A DNA stretch of 64,000 nucleotides from Brachycybe producta. Its lineage: Eukaryota; Arthropoda; Diplopoda; Playtdesmida; Andrognathidae. The translations under genes were made by a program, and so were the position numbers. Each line of letters starts with the position of its first letter. Position 1 is the stretch's first letter. The notes under the pieces were generated by a model. It ran no database searches, was not told the origin of the DNA, and worked only from the letters and a program-made list of their open reading frames with translations. Location: contig JAUPFP010000001.1 of the NCBI GenBank assembly GCA_036925085.1, positions 6,948,722-7,012,721 of the forward strand, given 5' to 3'. This document shows, in pieces, positions 45,501 to 55,988 of this stretch.

Positions 45501-48500
45501 TATTTTTCTTCCTACCGTACGCTCTTTTTCTGATGTTTTTTCAGAATATTTGCTCCCAAATGTGCTGCGTGTGGGAAAGCAATTACGCCAGTTGAGGTAT
45601 TTGGTCATGTTTTTGACTATTTTGTGTTTGTAATAAATAAAATCGGGAAGGTGGGTGGGAAGGAAAAGGGGTGTAAGGGACGAGCATGAAATGGAATTAA
45701 TTCTGGAAGCTCTTTTGCTAAACTTTTTGTTATTACTGTTATCGGGGAAAACACATTTAACAGTTCTCATTCGGGGAAATAATTTGTTGCGGATCGGTTT
45801 CGTTTTATTTATTCGGTGACTTGACATCATTAACGTTGTTTTGGCTTCCCGGATTGATCCTCTTTTCATTTCTGCGGGTGTTGTTTTATCTAAAAAAAAA
45901 TGCTGGTGCAAATGCGTTCTTCTACGAAAAGATCGGTACAGATCAGTGCAACAGAACAGTGAACCAAATGACAAACACCTCCCGAGCAAGCATAATGTGA
46001 TGCTACAACATACACCTAGCCATGATGTTGGCCTTTCTTGTGTCTTCATCTGCCCTTCTTGCTATGCCATTTCCCTTTCTAGAATGTTTCGCAGAGTTCC
46101 ATTTGAGGTAATGTTGATAGTTAAGGCCCACGATCGGCTAACTTCCCGCAAGTTTCTAAACGCAATCGTTGATCGAACCGCATTAATGGGAGGGTCTCTC
46201 TAATCACTCTGCTAAGCTTTCGGGGCTAGCAACGACGTGCGCAAAATGACGTCGTTTTCATTTAAATGAAAACATCATCAAAAGGTTCCCCCCCCAAACC
46301 GCTAATTTAAGATGACGGCTTCTATACTTTAATCCGTTTTTGCGTCTAAATTTGTATCTGCTATGCTAGAATAAAGGTGACAATTAACAAAAGCGCACAA
46401 AATGAAATTAACTCGACCCATTTGAATTGCATCAGTTGCAATTAAGACACGCAGCATTGTTTTGAAGTGTTTCGGGGCTGAATCACGTCAGCTCAGATTC
46501 ATGTTTCTTGACTCTCATCGAAATGGGAAACTTTGGAAACATTGTTGCGATTCTGCACCGCAACATTGTATCGGAGCAGCCTCGCAACAAAGTATCCTGG
46601 TGTGTACTACCCGTTAGGTAGTTTGCGAGAATATGGATGATGAGTTGATCATGATTCGGTGGCACACTGATGTTGCAGATTAGCTAAAATATTGCACTAG
46701 TTCGTTTCAACATTCTATTTCACTGATCTGTTTCCACCTAAAGATATATGGTGCAGATGTTCCTCAAAATTAAAATGCACTTCTTAAAATGCTGGTGGTT
46801 TGTGTAGCTTTTGGATTAACTGTGTTTATTGCTCTATTTTAACTAACTTTGGGTTTTTTTTTTCTTTGTTTTTTACTCTTTATCTCATCCAAAATTACGA
46901 ATAGAAAAATTAGCTTTTAATTCACTTGAGCATTTTGCTGGCTTCTATTATTAAGTTATAAAATTTTCTTAAATGAAAAAATAAATTGCAAAATGAAGAC
47001 AGATATTTACACGGTTCGACTTTTGGGTGTTTGTTTTTTTTCCCCGAAGGCCTTTTGTCTTATTCAGTGTGTGTCCCCGCACACTGAATAAGACAAAACA
47101 TTTAAAACGGTCTGAGTCGGGCAGAACAACACTGGTGAGACAAGACTTCTTGTCTGAAAGCCAATCTCGGCTACTTGCCTCTGTCTTACACGAGAATATC
47201 AAATTTTACGTTTCATCTCATTTTATTACAATATTAATTGATTAGTTGTAATTAATCTTATTTAGTGTGTGGGTTGTAGTCGGAACAGACCTAGCTTCAG
47301 ACCATTTTGTCTGAAACTTCTTCAGTCAATACGTCTTATTTAAGTGTGTGCCCGGCTTAAAAGGCCGCAATGGTGTTTCCGTTTGACGCTTTATATCGAA
47401 AACGAACATTCGGAAGAGCTTTCTTGTGGGGAAAATGCCATTCAAAAGTCGAGTCTTGTTTTTTTTTTTTTTTTGAATTGCGTACGTAACGTTATTGCGT
47501 GTTGGTTTTTTTCAGGGCACAGAAGAAACCGTACGTGTAGTTTCCATGGACAAGGATTTCCACATAGATTGTTACGTCTGCGAGGTACATTTTTTTTTTT
47601 ACTTTTTTTATTGCAACGTTTACTTGTTCGAAATTAGTAGCTAATCTTTAGCGACATAAAATTGAAACCACTTGTTCTTAAAAGTATTATACTTATTTGT
47701 TGTAACCTTCGGACACATGCCAAAGTTTAATGACTTCTTCTTCTTCCAAAAAAATAAACACTTGGATTTAGTGATTCATTTTTATTTAATATGCTTTAAG
47801 AGGCTACGTCGCGAAATTCTTTCTAAATTACTTCGAAAAATCTCCACAAAGAGCGCTAGCATCGTTTTTCTATTGAGCCCATAGACCCGATCTTAATGAA
47901 AAATTGTTAATTTTTAAAATACACAGCAGTCGCGGCAATATATTTATTTTTCATATTTAAAGTTGTCCAATATATTAAGTTTTCAAAGTGCAATGTGCCC
48001 CTTAAATATATGCTGATCGAGTGATAGAATGACAAAAAATTGGTAAGTGCGGTTCTATTCTCTTATGTTAAACTCCATTGAGTAAAGCAAAGAAAACAGC
48101 CATTAAAATGCTCGTAAAAATACCTAAAAAATAATTTTAAAAGACCAGAAAAAAAATCAGCACATGCGCCAATGTGTTGGCTTCACTGTGGTTTAATTGT
48201 AGTTTTTTTTAAAATTATTTTTAGGTATTTTTTACGAGCATTTTAATGGATGTTTTTTTTTTGCTTACAAGCGCATACTCAATGGAGTTTAACCTAAAAT
48301 AGAACCGCACTTACCAATTTGTTGTCATTCCATCACTCGATCAGCATACATTTACGGTACAAATTGCACTTCGAAAATTTAATATCGGACAACTTTAAAT
48401 ATGAAAAATAAACATATTGCAGCGACTGTCTATTTTAAAAATTAACATTTTTTTTTTATTAATTAGCTAAATGATAAGCTCTTGTTAATTTCATGTGGCA

Positions 48501-48935
48501 AAAAAGCTATTTGAAAAATAATCAGTTTGATAATGTATTGGTGATTTCAAACTATCATAAAAGGTATGATTATTTTTTTGAAAACACATTTGGAACCGAA
48601 ACCATACGACGTTTTATAGCACGAAGCCAACGCTAATGTGTTTCTAGACTCGTAATGCGTTGGCATCTATCTATGCGTAACTGTTTACGAAACGTTTTCG
48701 AACATCTTTCGCAAATCGCAATTCATGTAGGAAGAAGCATAAGTGAATGAACACCTTTTTATATTGTTTTTTTGTTGTTGTTGTTGTTGTTGTGTAGGAT
48801 TGCAGCATGCAACTGACCGATGAACCAGACAAACGGTGTTACCCTTTAGACGGTCACTTGCTGTGCCAAGCGTGTCACATCGCGAGACTGGATGGTTGTT
48901 ATCAGCACTCGGCGACACAACTCACGGAACTCTGA
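36502..48935 (+). CDS. jub: Ajuba/LIMD1/WTIP-family LIM protein (jub)
   Basis: A scaffold protein of cell junctions and nucleus; Ajuba-family members restrain Warts/LATS in Hippo signalling. Eight exons join in frame: 36502-38164, 41329-41430, 43046-43113, 43204-43266, 45017-45147, 45545-45596, 47516-47584, 48798-48935; 761 residues. Exon 1 encodes a long low-complexity region with Gly runs, a PPPPY motif at about 466-470 (WW-domain ligand) and, near its end, a charged helix, [15 protein letters not shown], seen before LIM1 in this family. LIM1 (557-609) reads [22 protein letters not shown]2 (622-674) includes [23 protein letters not shown]3 (682-743) includes [18 protein letters not shown] and [13 protein letters not shown]. 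All zinc ligands are present. The ATG at 36502 is the first in frame. This order and spacing separate it from zyxin/LPP. Confidence 0.96.
38780..39175. mobile_element. hAT-type MITE, copy 2, perfect 8-bp duplication
   Basis: GTGTTAAT at 38772-38779 and again at 39176-39183. Ends TAGAGGTGGGACGAATCC and ATTCGAATGTCCCATTCCTG. Internal 'gaacgcttctattggacgtc' is shared with copies 1 and 3. Confidence 0.92.
40893..40965 (-). repeat. tRNA-like sequence, probable SINE head
   Basis: The minus strand has GCCCCAG at the start, an A box close to TGGCNNAGTGG (TGCCTGAGTGG) and a perfect B box, GGTTCGAATCC, inside a CCGGG/CCCGG T-arm. The acceptor stem pairs except at one or two positions, but no good anticodon stem can be formed, so it is not a working tRNA. 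The following 150 bp (down to about 40750) may be the SINE body. Confidence 0.6.
41431..43045. other. jub intron 2
   Basis: AT-rich. 42590-42730 repeats 'gagtaaacaattataaata' several times. No exon is seen. Confidence 0.5.
43716..44140. mobile_element. hAT-type MITE, copy 3
   Basis: The flanks TTAAAAAC (43708-43715) and CTAAAAAC (44141-44148) are an 8-bp duplication with one change. Ends TAGAAGTGGGACTAATC and ATTCGAATGTCCCATCCCTA. In jub intron 4. Confidence 0.88.
44280..44545. repeat. Foldback element in jub intron 4
   Basis: Arms about 44280-44390 and 44425-44545: 'agccagaaggactgagccatc' pairs with 'gatggctcactccttctggct', and 'gcaacagtcacaatggaactt' with 'aagttctattgtgactgttgc'. Confidence 0.8.
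45597..47515. other. jub intron 6
   Basis: No exon is seen. A hairpin at 47053-47099 (TTTTGTCTTATTCAGTGTG and its inverse) is the only clear structure; related words occur on to 47350. Confidence 0.55.
47800..48452. mobile_element. MITE family B, copy 2, right end truncated
   Basis: TTAA at 47796-47799 is followed by GAGGCTACGTCGCGAAATTC. The two arms mirror each other around about 48180, but the right arm stops short after 'attaacattttttt'. Lies in jub intron 7. Confidence 0.75.
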
Positions 48936-49257
48936 TGTTTTTCTCTCAATTCAGATAGTTTTCTCAAATTACAATCGACCGATGTTAATATATTATAATT
49001 ATCATATATTATCTTATTATTATTGTATGACGACATTGATATTATTCGACACTTTTTAATGTTGTATTTTTGCTTTTTCTTTATATTGTAACTTGTTTTA
49101 TTTTTTACTCCGGTCGTTTCTGTTGTCGAAAACAGATATGTACATAATCCGAGTCCGGTTCTACTTGTTTTACGAAAAATTAAGGTTTGGCTGGTTCTCT
49201 TTAGTCGTTAAGATCTGTGGTTTGTACTTAAATCGAAAGTAATGCTTTATACCTTAA

Positions 49258-49263
49258 AATAAA
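49258..49263 (+). terminator. jub poly(A) signal
   Basis: AATAAA, 323 nt beyond the stop codon at 48933-48935. Another AATAAA occurs near 49331. The sequence around the first is duplicated at 50891-52391. Confidence 0.55.
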
Positions 49264-49469
49264 AGTCAATTAAAAAGCTTTTCAAAAAATCTTAAAATTA
49301 TGTTTATTTGTGTTTGATTTTTTTTTTACAAATAAAAAGGATTATATGATCTACTTTTTTTTTTTAGTTTGGTTACTCTTAAAGAGACCATATTACCTCC
49401 AGAAATTTCTTGTCAAAATAATTGTCAAGAATTATTCAACGATTTCCAAAACGTTTTTTTAAAATTTAA

Positions 49470-49625
49470 AATAAGTCATTAATATAATTTAAAAAATTTA
49501 AAACTCAATTGACTTCATGTAAATAAACTTTATCAGACAGATGCGCCACCAAACAACAGACATTGGCAACAAAACCCACCAAAGTCTACTCCTCTACTCG
49601 AATTCTGATGTGGAGTCACCAGCTC
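49470..49625. repeat. Repeat shared with 34690-34790 and 50745-50895
   Basis: The reverse complement of this stretch resembles 34500-34790 without its G-rich array. Part of it (49420-49495) also has an inverted counterpart at 50815-50880 ('cagaaatttctt', 'aaaacgttttt', 'aataagtcatt'). Confidence 0.6.
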
Positions 49626-49731
49626 ACATTACTTTCATTTCAAAGTACTATGGATTTAATATTTGAATTATTCCCCACATGGAAGGTTGTATTGAGCTGA
49701 ATATGAATAGAGAGTACAGGCATTTCATTAA

Positions 49732-50446
49732 GAGCCTAGATATAGTATTTAATTCAAAATTTCTCCGAATGTAGGCGTTGCGATCATTTTTTTTTTAATT
49801 TAAAAATGGTTTTTTAACGTTTTTTTTTCCAGGTTCGAAGTCACATAATAATTAATAGAAAAATAATTTCGTATGTTAACCTTATAAAAGAAAACATGGT
49901 GAAGCCAATAAATTATTGCACGTGCTAATTTTATGTGATTGTTCTAAGTCGTTTTTAATGAGAGTTCTTCAAATGTTTGTGGGACGGTTTTTTGGCCCTA
50001 TGGGAATTAACATGGAGTTAAAAAAAACGTAAAATTTTAAATGTTATTTAAAAATAGAAAGCCCTTTTAAAATTTAGAAGGAGGAATAATCCTGAAAGCA
50101 ATAAACACGTGTAAGTACGTGCTAATTTGTTTAAATTGCTCTAAATCATTTTTAATGAGAGTTCTTCTAACTTTTGTGGGACGGTGTTTTCCTCCTATGG
50201 GACTTAACATGGAGTTAAAAAAACCCAACCATTTTGAAGTTTGTTAAAAATAGGACCTTTTCAAAATTTATATAAAGGGAGGACCTTAAGAAACAATACT
50301 TTTTATTGCATTTTGCGCTTTACTGTATTTTAATTGAGCGATTGTGAGGTGATTTCTTACAGTTTTAGTAACACCTTATAAGAACACTCATGTGTCTCAT
50401 TGTCGTTTCCTCAAAACAACAAGATGGACGACGTGTACCTAGGCTC
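49732..50446 (-). mobile_element. MITE family A, complete reversed copy
   Basis: TTAA at 49728-49731 and 50447-50450; ends GAGCCTAGATATAG and ACCTAGGCTC. At 715 bp it is shorter than the 902-bp copy at 589-1490, lacking one of the internal repeats. Confidence 0.82.
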
Positions 50447-50525
50447 TTAAGGGGAATTCTGGAAATGTGAGGTGACAACCTTTATCACAAAAATGGGAAG
50501 GGGGGGGGAGAGAGTTTCGTTTTTG

Positions 50526-50719
50526 ACAGGCATCTGTAGACAGCTTCAAAATTGTTTTTGGCTCCGCCCTTTTATGAGCGTCATCAATTTCTAATTGTTT
50601 TGCTACTGGGTCTGATGTCACATGCCCCACCTTTTTTATTTCCAATTGGTTAATATTTCGTCTGACGCTCATAAAAGGGCGAAGCAAAAGAAATTCTGAA
50701 GCTGTCTACAGATGCCTGT
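50526..50719. mobile_element. GC-box MITE, variant with ATCTGTAGACAGC ends
   Basis: ACAGGCATCTGTAGACAGC to its exact inverse. The core has GGCTCCGCCC, 'gagcgtcatcaatttctaatt' and inverted GGGCGAAGC. The flanks 'cgtttttg' and 'tgtttttg' may be the duplicated target. Confidence 0.75.
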
Positions 50720-50913
50720 TGTTTTTGTTTTTTTTGGAAATTTAAAATGGCGTCGTTTGGTGGTGACTCTGGAAAAGTCACTTCATTTTTAAGTTTTTTA
50801 TTGTTTTATTGACTTATTTTAAATTTCAAAAATCGTTTTGGCAATCTTTGGGTAAGTCTTGAGAAAATTTTGAAAAGAAATTTCTGGATCGAACGTAATG
50901 CTTTATACCTTAA

Positions 50914-51337
50914 GCCTCGTTTTCACGGCGATAGTTCTTTCATGAGAGTAGCTGTCGTGAAAGTTGCGATAGTTCACTCTCACGGTCTCACCATAAAAAC
51001 TCTCTACCTGCCTTGAAGTAACCGTGATAGTTCTGTCACGTGACGGTGTGACGCCTACTTCATAGAATATCATTGAGTCAACAACAGTGTTGTCTCTCTC
51101 TCTCTCCCTCCAGAAGCCAAATTTCCCTACAAAGTGGATATTTCCCTACAGGCGGTCACACAACAACTATTACTATCGCGAGAGTACTATGAACTATCTA
51201 GTCAAACGAGATATTGTGATAGTGCTATCGCGACAGTGCGATAGTGACTATCATGTGGTCTGCACGATGATAGTTCTCGCGATAGTTAATGTCAATGAGA
51301 GCAACTATCGTGACAACTATCATCGTGAAAACGGGGC
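50914..51337. mobile_element. TTAA-flanked MITE family D, copy 2
   Basis: TTAA at 50910-50913 and 51338-51341. Ends GCCTCGTTTTCACGGCGATAG and the inverse of GCCCCGTTTTCACGATGATAG. The unsplit sequence at 49254-49258 has a single TTAA at the corresponding place. Confidence 0.88.
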
Positions 51338-51354
51338 TTAAAAATAAAATTCAA

Positions 51355-52335
51355 TGAGCCATATGTCCAATAAGCGCCTCTAGTGGCAGTAGGCCAAAAG
51401 ATGGTCTCCCCCCCCCCTCTAAGAAGTTAGCAGACGAAAATTTAACATAGAAACTCTATGGAAAAATCACTGCACCATTAAGTTTTTTTTTTTGCCGTTT
51501 TCTCGCAAATTACACGCCCACTTTTCGTGAATTTTTGAAAAAATAAAGACAAAAATACGTAGTTTCACATCCATCCATTAGTTTTTAATATTCGTTATCG
51601 TTGTTTTTTGTTTTCGATGTTTTGTTGTGAACGTTGCTGTTAAACCGAAACTTTTAACATGGAAGCCAATGGAGATTTCAATAAGTCGGTAAGTTCTTTT
51701 GCTGTTTTCTTGTAAATTACTTGCACAATTATCGTGAAATTTTAAAGAAATAAAGGTAAAAATAGGTAGTTTTATAATTAATCATTGTTTAATTAAATTT
51801 TCTTCCTGTTTGTTTGTTTTTCATGTGTTACTCAAAAAATTCACTCTAAACTATTCAGTGTAGGGTTCGGAATAAAACATTGAAAACAAACAAACAACGA
51901 CGGACATTAAGAAACCAATGCGTGATGCTGAAACTACGTACTTTTTTCTTTATTTCTTTAAAATTTCACGATAATTGTGTAAGTAATTTGCAAGAAAACA
52001 GCAAAAGAATTTACCGACTTATCGAAATCTCCATTGGCTTCCATGTTAAAAGTTTCGGTTTAACAGCAACGTTCAGAACAAAACATCGAAAACAACAAAA
52101 CAATGTGAAATATTAAAAAAAAAAAACTAATACAAGGATGTGAAACTACGTACTATTGTCTTTATTTGTTTTCAAGAATTCACGAAAATTGGGCAAGTAA
52201 TTATAGCGAGAAAACGACAAACAAACTTATCCGTGCAGCGATTTTTCCATAGAGTTCTATGTTAAAAGTGTCGTCTTACTAACTTCTTAGGGGGCCATCT
52301 ATTAGCCTACTGCCACTTATTGGACATATGGCTCA
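51355..52335. repeat. 981-bp foldback element
   Basis: It starts TGAGCCATATGTCCAATAAG and ends in the inverse. The arms stay complementary inwards through 'ccattggcttccatgttaaa'. No target duplication is evident when compared with 49268-49272; a loss of a few bases is possible. Reading frames inside are palindrome artefacts. Confidence 0.82.
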
Positions 52336-52391
52336 TTAAAAAGCTTTTCAAAAAAATCTTTCTACTTTTTTTTTAGTTTGGTTACTCTTAA

Positions 52392-52690
52392 GGTTCGTTT
52401 TCAACAATGATTAATTTCGTAATAGTTGCTGTCATGACAGCAATTACTATCACGACAAAAACTATCATCGTGCAGACCACGTGATAATTGCTATCTCACT
52501 ATTGCGATAGCACTATCTCGTTTAACTAGATATAGTTCATAGTACTATTTCAACAGTGATAGTAACTATATCATGTTTACTATCACTGTTGTGTACAAAC
52601 CTGTCCCAATATTAATAGTTGTTGAGTCACCACTTCTGGAGAAATATATCCCCTTTGTAGGGAAATTTAGCTAATGAGGTAGTGGTGAAT
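52392..52690. mobile_element. MITE family D, copy 3, truncated
   Basis: It follows TTAA 52388-52391 with GGTTCGTTTTCAACAATGAT and the actatc/gatagt body, and then breaks off near 'gggaaatttagct'. 52690-52830 looks like a LINE 3' end with an 'attgtaattgtaatcg' tail. Confidence 0.65.
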
Positions 52691-52940
52691 GGGGATAATT
52701 TTGTTTTGTGGGAATGACATTTGTATATTCATTTTGTTTTTTGCTGCATATGGACTTTTATGTCCCTCTGCCATAGGCCTATTTGGCTGCTAGCAGAGTA
52801 CTAATTGTAATTGTAATCGTAATTGAAGAGAGACAACAGCATTGTTGACTCAAAAACATTTCTTTTACTGCTGCTTTTTTGTTGTTGTTATCAATTAATT
52901 AACTGAATTTGTCAATTCAACAATTTCTTTTAAGTAAAGG

Positions 52941-55793
52941 ATGGCAGAACGGTTTGATGTCATTATGTTTCTGGATGAATACCAACGATTTCCATGTTTG
53001 TGGAAAAGGAATTGTCCGGATTTCAAAGACAGACTCAAGAGAAACTACGCAGAAGAAGTTCTACTGCCAGTTTCGGGGCTTTCTTCGATTAAAGAACTTC
53101 GACAGAAAATCAGAAGCATTAGATGTACCTACAATCAAGAAGTAGCTAAAATAAGAAAGTCGATGGGGACCGGAACAGACATGAAGGACGTGTATACACC
53201 GAAACTAGCATGGTTTCCGTTTGCAGATAGTTTTTTGAGGCAGAACGTGGAGGAAAATGATTCCGAATCAAATCTGGTGAGTTGTTTATGTAATTTTATT
53301 GATTATAATTATTTAATATACATACTATATTGATATTTTCCACACACACGAAAAATTAAATAAATGTTGATTTTGTGCTGTCCCCATCTGTTAATTCAAT
53401 CATTCTGTACTGCCAATTGACTGCACCTCTGCCTCCATGCAGTGCCGCTCAACATGGTAAGCAAAGGATGCGCCGCATCGGGGCGTCGCCTGTGCTTTGG
53501 TCGTATCTTATAATATCAATTTAAGAAGCTACATCCCAACATTACTTCGAAAAATCTCCACAAAGAGCGTTAGCATCGTTTTTCTATTGAGCCCATAGAC
53601 ACCATGTTAAAGAAAAAAATGGTAATTTTTAAAATACACAGCAGTCGCGGCTGCAATATGTTTATTTTTCATATTTAAAGTTTTCCAATTTTGATGGTTC
53701 AAAGTGTAATTGTGCACCTTAAATATATGCTGATCGAGTGATAGAATGACAAGAAATTGGTAAGTGCGGTTCTATTTTTAAAAACTATTTCAAAATCGCA
53801 AATTTCTAACTCTTAGGCCAAAAAAAAAACATCCATTAAAAATGCTCGTAAAAATACCTACAAATAATTTTTAAAAAACTCCAATTAAACCACAATGAAG
53901 CCAACACATTGGCGCTTGTGTTGATTTTTTCTGTTTTTTTTTAAATTATTTTTACGAAATGTTTTTTTCTTATTTGGGCTTTCTCAATGGAGTTTAACGT
54001 AAGAGTTAGAAATTCGCGATTTTGAAATAGTTTTTTTAAAAATAGAACCACACTTAATAATTTCTTGTCATTCTATCACTCGATCAGCATATATTTAAGG
54101 TGCACGTTGCACTTTGAAAACTTAATATTGGACAATTTTAAATATGAAAAATAAACCTATTGTTGGCGCGACTGCGTATTTTTTAAATTAACATTCTTCT
54201 TTAACAGCGGGTCTATGGGCTCAATAGAAAAACGATACTAGTACTCTTTGTGGAGATTTTTCGAAGTAATTTTGTGATGAAGCCTCGTAGTAACCCAATA
54301 AATATAAATTAATATTAGATTTTCGTAACTCGAGTGATTCATTCAAGAAATTCGAAAATGTACAGGGTGCGAACCCCTAATCGGTGACAGCGTCAACACG
54401 CCCAATTGTAACATGCCATATCGCGACAACCATTTTACTCAAAAAGAGAGCTGATTAAGGGGGCGCTGAACTGAAGGTTACATCGGGGTGACTGGTCCCC
54501 TAGAGCCGGGCCTGCCTCCATGAAATATTTAGCAAAGTCGTCTCTTCTTTGCCGAGCCTCTGGTAAACAGTTACGTTGCAATACTACTCTCAAGTCGAGA
54601 TCAATACACTATGACCCAGGAATGATTTGTCCTGTTGTTTTTTTTTGTCCTCAATATCCACTGTTATCGGATTGACGCCATTCCCCATTTTTCTTATCCA
54701 ATACTACAGAGCGCGGATAGCTTTAATTAATTTTATTACTGTCTGGATCAAGCGATATGGGTAATCTGAATACACAAAAAAGGGATGAAAAGAATCCAAA
54801 TGCATTTTCCACTATGCACCTTGCACAACAATGTCTATAATTGTATACTTTCTCTGCAAGTGTTGATTTCGTCATGGATAAGGCTTCAAAGAAAATACCT
54901 CATCGGAGTCATCGCCTAATATAACAAATTGATTAGGTAAATGTAACTGATTTTCCTCAATTGCTTTCTGAAAAGAAGATTTAGCCAATATTCCACCACC
55001 TGAAATACTGCCTTAACTTCCTATTTCTATGTAGATGAAATTATACTTGTCATCCACTAGTGCCAAAAGTACAATGTCAAACATTCCTTTGTATTTATAG
55101 TATTGAGAACAGGAATTTGGGGGACAGTGAATCAATCACAATGTGTTTTCGATCAATTGATCCAATGCCGCTGGGAAAGTTCCACAAATAATTAAAACCA
55201 GTTATAATTTTGTTCCAGTCATTTTCACCTAGCCAAATATACCCTAAACATCAAAAATCTATTTTTATTCTTATATGTTTTTTATCTTAAATCTCATATT
55301 GCAGAGATCACCACAACAATCGTCACAAGCTACTCAGGAGGATGAAGGTCCTACTCAAACTGAAGAACCCTCGCAACAACCCCAAGATCATCATCCTACT
55401 CATGTTATCTCGCAAGGGTCACAGACATCCCATAAACGAATTGTAAGCACTATGTGTCAAGCTACATGGAAAAACAAAAAAATTAGAGTCGATGACACAT
55501 TGGACAATGCTGTTGAAGTCCTCAAACAGGTGGCAAATCAATCAATGTCTGCTACTGCCAACGAGTTTACAATTTTTGGGCAACATGTTGCTTCTCAACT
55601 TCAATGTCTCCCATTGGAGGAGGCACTTCAGCTACAGAGTGACATCCAGAAAATGATAACAGACACGCGTCTCTGTGTCTGTAGACTGAACCCATGGACA
55701 CCGAGACCGCATTATCAAAATATGTCCACCTCAGCCTCTGACGCTACATACCCGCCATCCACTCCATGCTCAGATGTCCCATTTTCTCCATAA
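52941..55793 (+). CDS. MADF-BESS domain protein
   Basis: A predicted 274-residue DNA-binding protein. Exon 1 (52941-53276) encodes a MADF domain, residues 5-100: FLDEYQRFPCLW, then a basic stretch FKDRLKRNYAEEVL, LRQKIRSIR and a closing YTPKLAWFPFADSFL. The donor is CTG/GTGAGT; the acceptor TCATATTGCAG precedes exon 2 (55305-55793), both in phase 0. Exon 2 has a Gln/Ser/Thr-rich linker and a BESS-like helix pair, FGQHVASQLQCLPLEEALQLQ. MADF-BESS proteins bind DNA through the first domain and self-associate through BESS. AATAAA is at 55911. The 2-kb intron contains a family B MITE and a reversed Harbinger transposase relic. In this context it may be the Myb/MADF partner gene of a Harbinger transposon, not a host gene. 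Confidence 0.85.
53525..54286. mobile_element. MITE family B, copy 3
   Basis: TTAA 53521-53524 followed by GAAGCTACATCCCAACATTAC. The right end GTGATGAAGCCTC stands before GTAG. Internal 'taagtgcggttctatttttaa' is inverted about a centre near 53905. In the MADF gene intron. Confidence 0.75.
54530..55225 (-). pseudogene. PIF/Harbinger transposase relic
   Basis: On the minus strand, from 55225 downward, frames read WNFPSGIGSIDRKHIVI (family: FPNCLGAIDGKH, the first catalytic Asp), then KGMFDIVLLALVDDKYNFIYI (second catalytic Asp in ALVD), then QFVILGDDS and FSLKPYP, and lastly EARQRRDDFAKYF near 54540. Stops and frameshifts interrupt every segment. It lies wholly inside the intron of the MADF-BESS gene on the opposite strand, which is the usual two-gene make-up of this superfamily. 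Confidence 0.75.
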
Positions 55794-55988
55794 ACAGATA
55801 TGTAGGGTAGCTATGACGTGGATGCAGGGTCAAATGAAAATGCAGTCACCAGCTACATTGCGAACTGGTCTAATACCGATGATGTTTAATTTTGGCATTT
55901 AATAAAATATATTCGCATTTATTATGTGTTATTTTCTATTTGTGCATTATTATGTGATGTCATATCTCTATAAATTCCTTTAATGCTT

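Larger units (their letters stand above)
50891..52391 (+). repeat. Duplicate of the jub 3' end split by inserted elements
   Basis: Words from 49238-49389 reappear in order: 'gtaatgctttataccttaa' (50895-50913), 'aaataaaattcaa' (51340-51354), 'ttaaaaagcttttcaaaaa' (52336-52354), 'tagtttggttactcttaa' (52374-52391). Between them sit the family D element 50914-51337 and the 981-bp foldback 51355-52335. Confidence 0.8.

Noticed and set aside
45459..46203. Frames of 120-196 codons on both strands within jub intron 6
   Set aside because: No family resemblance, and the minus-strand frame runs across jub exon 6.
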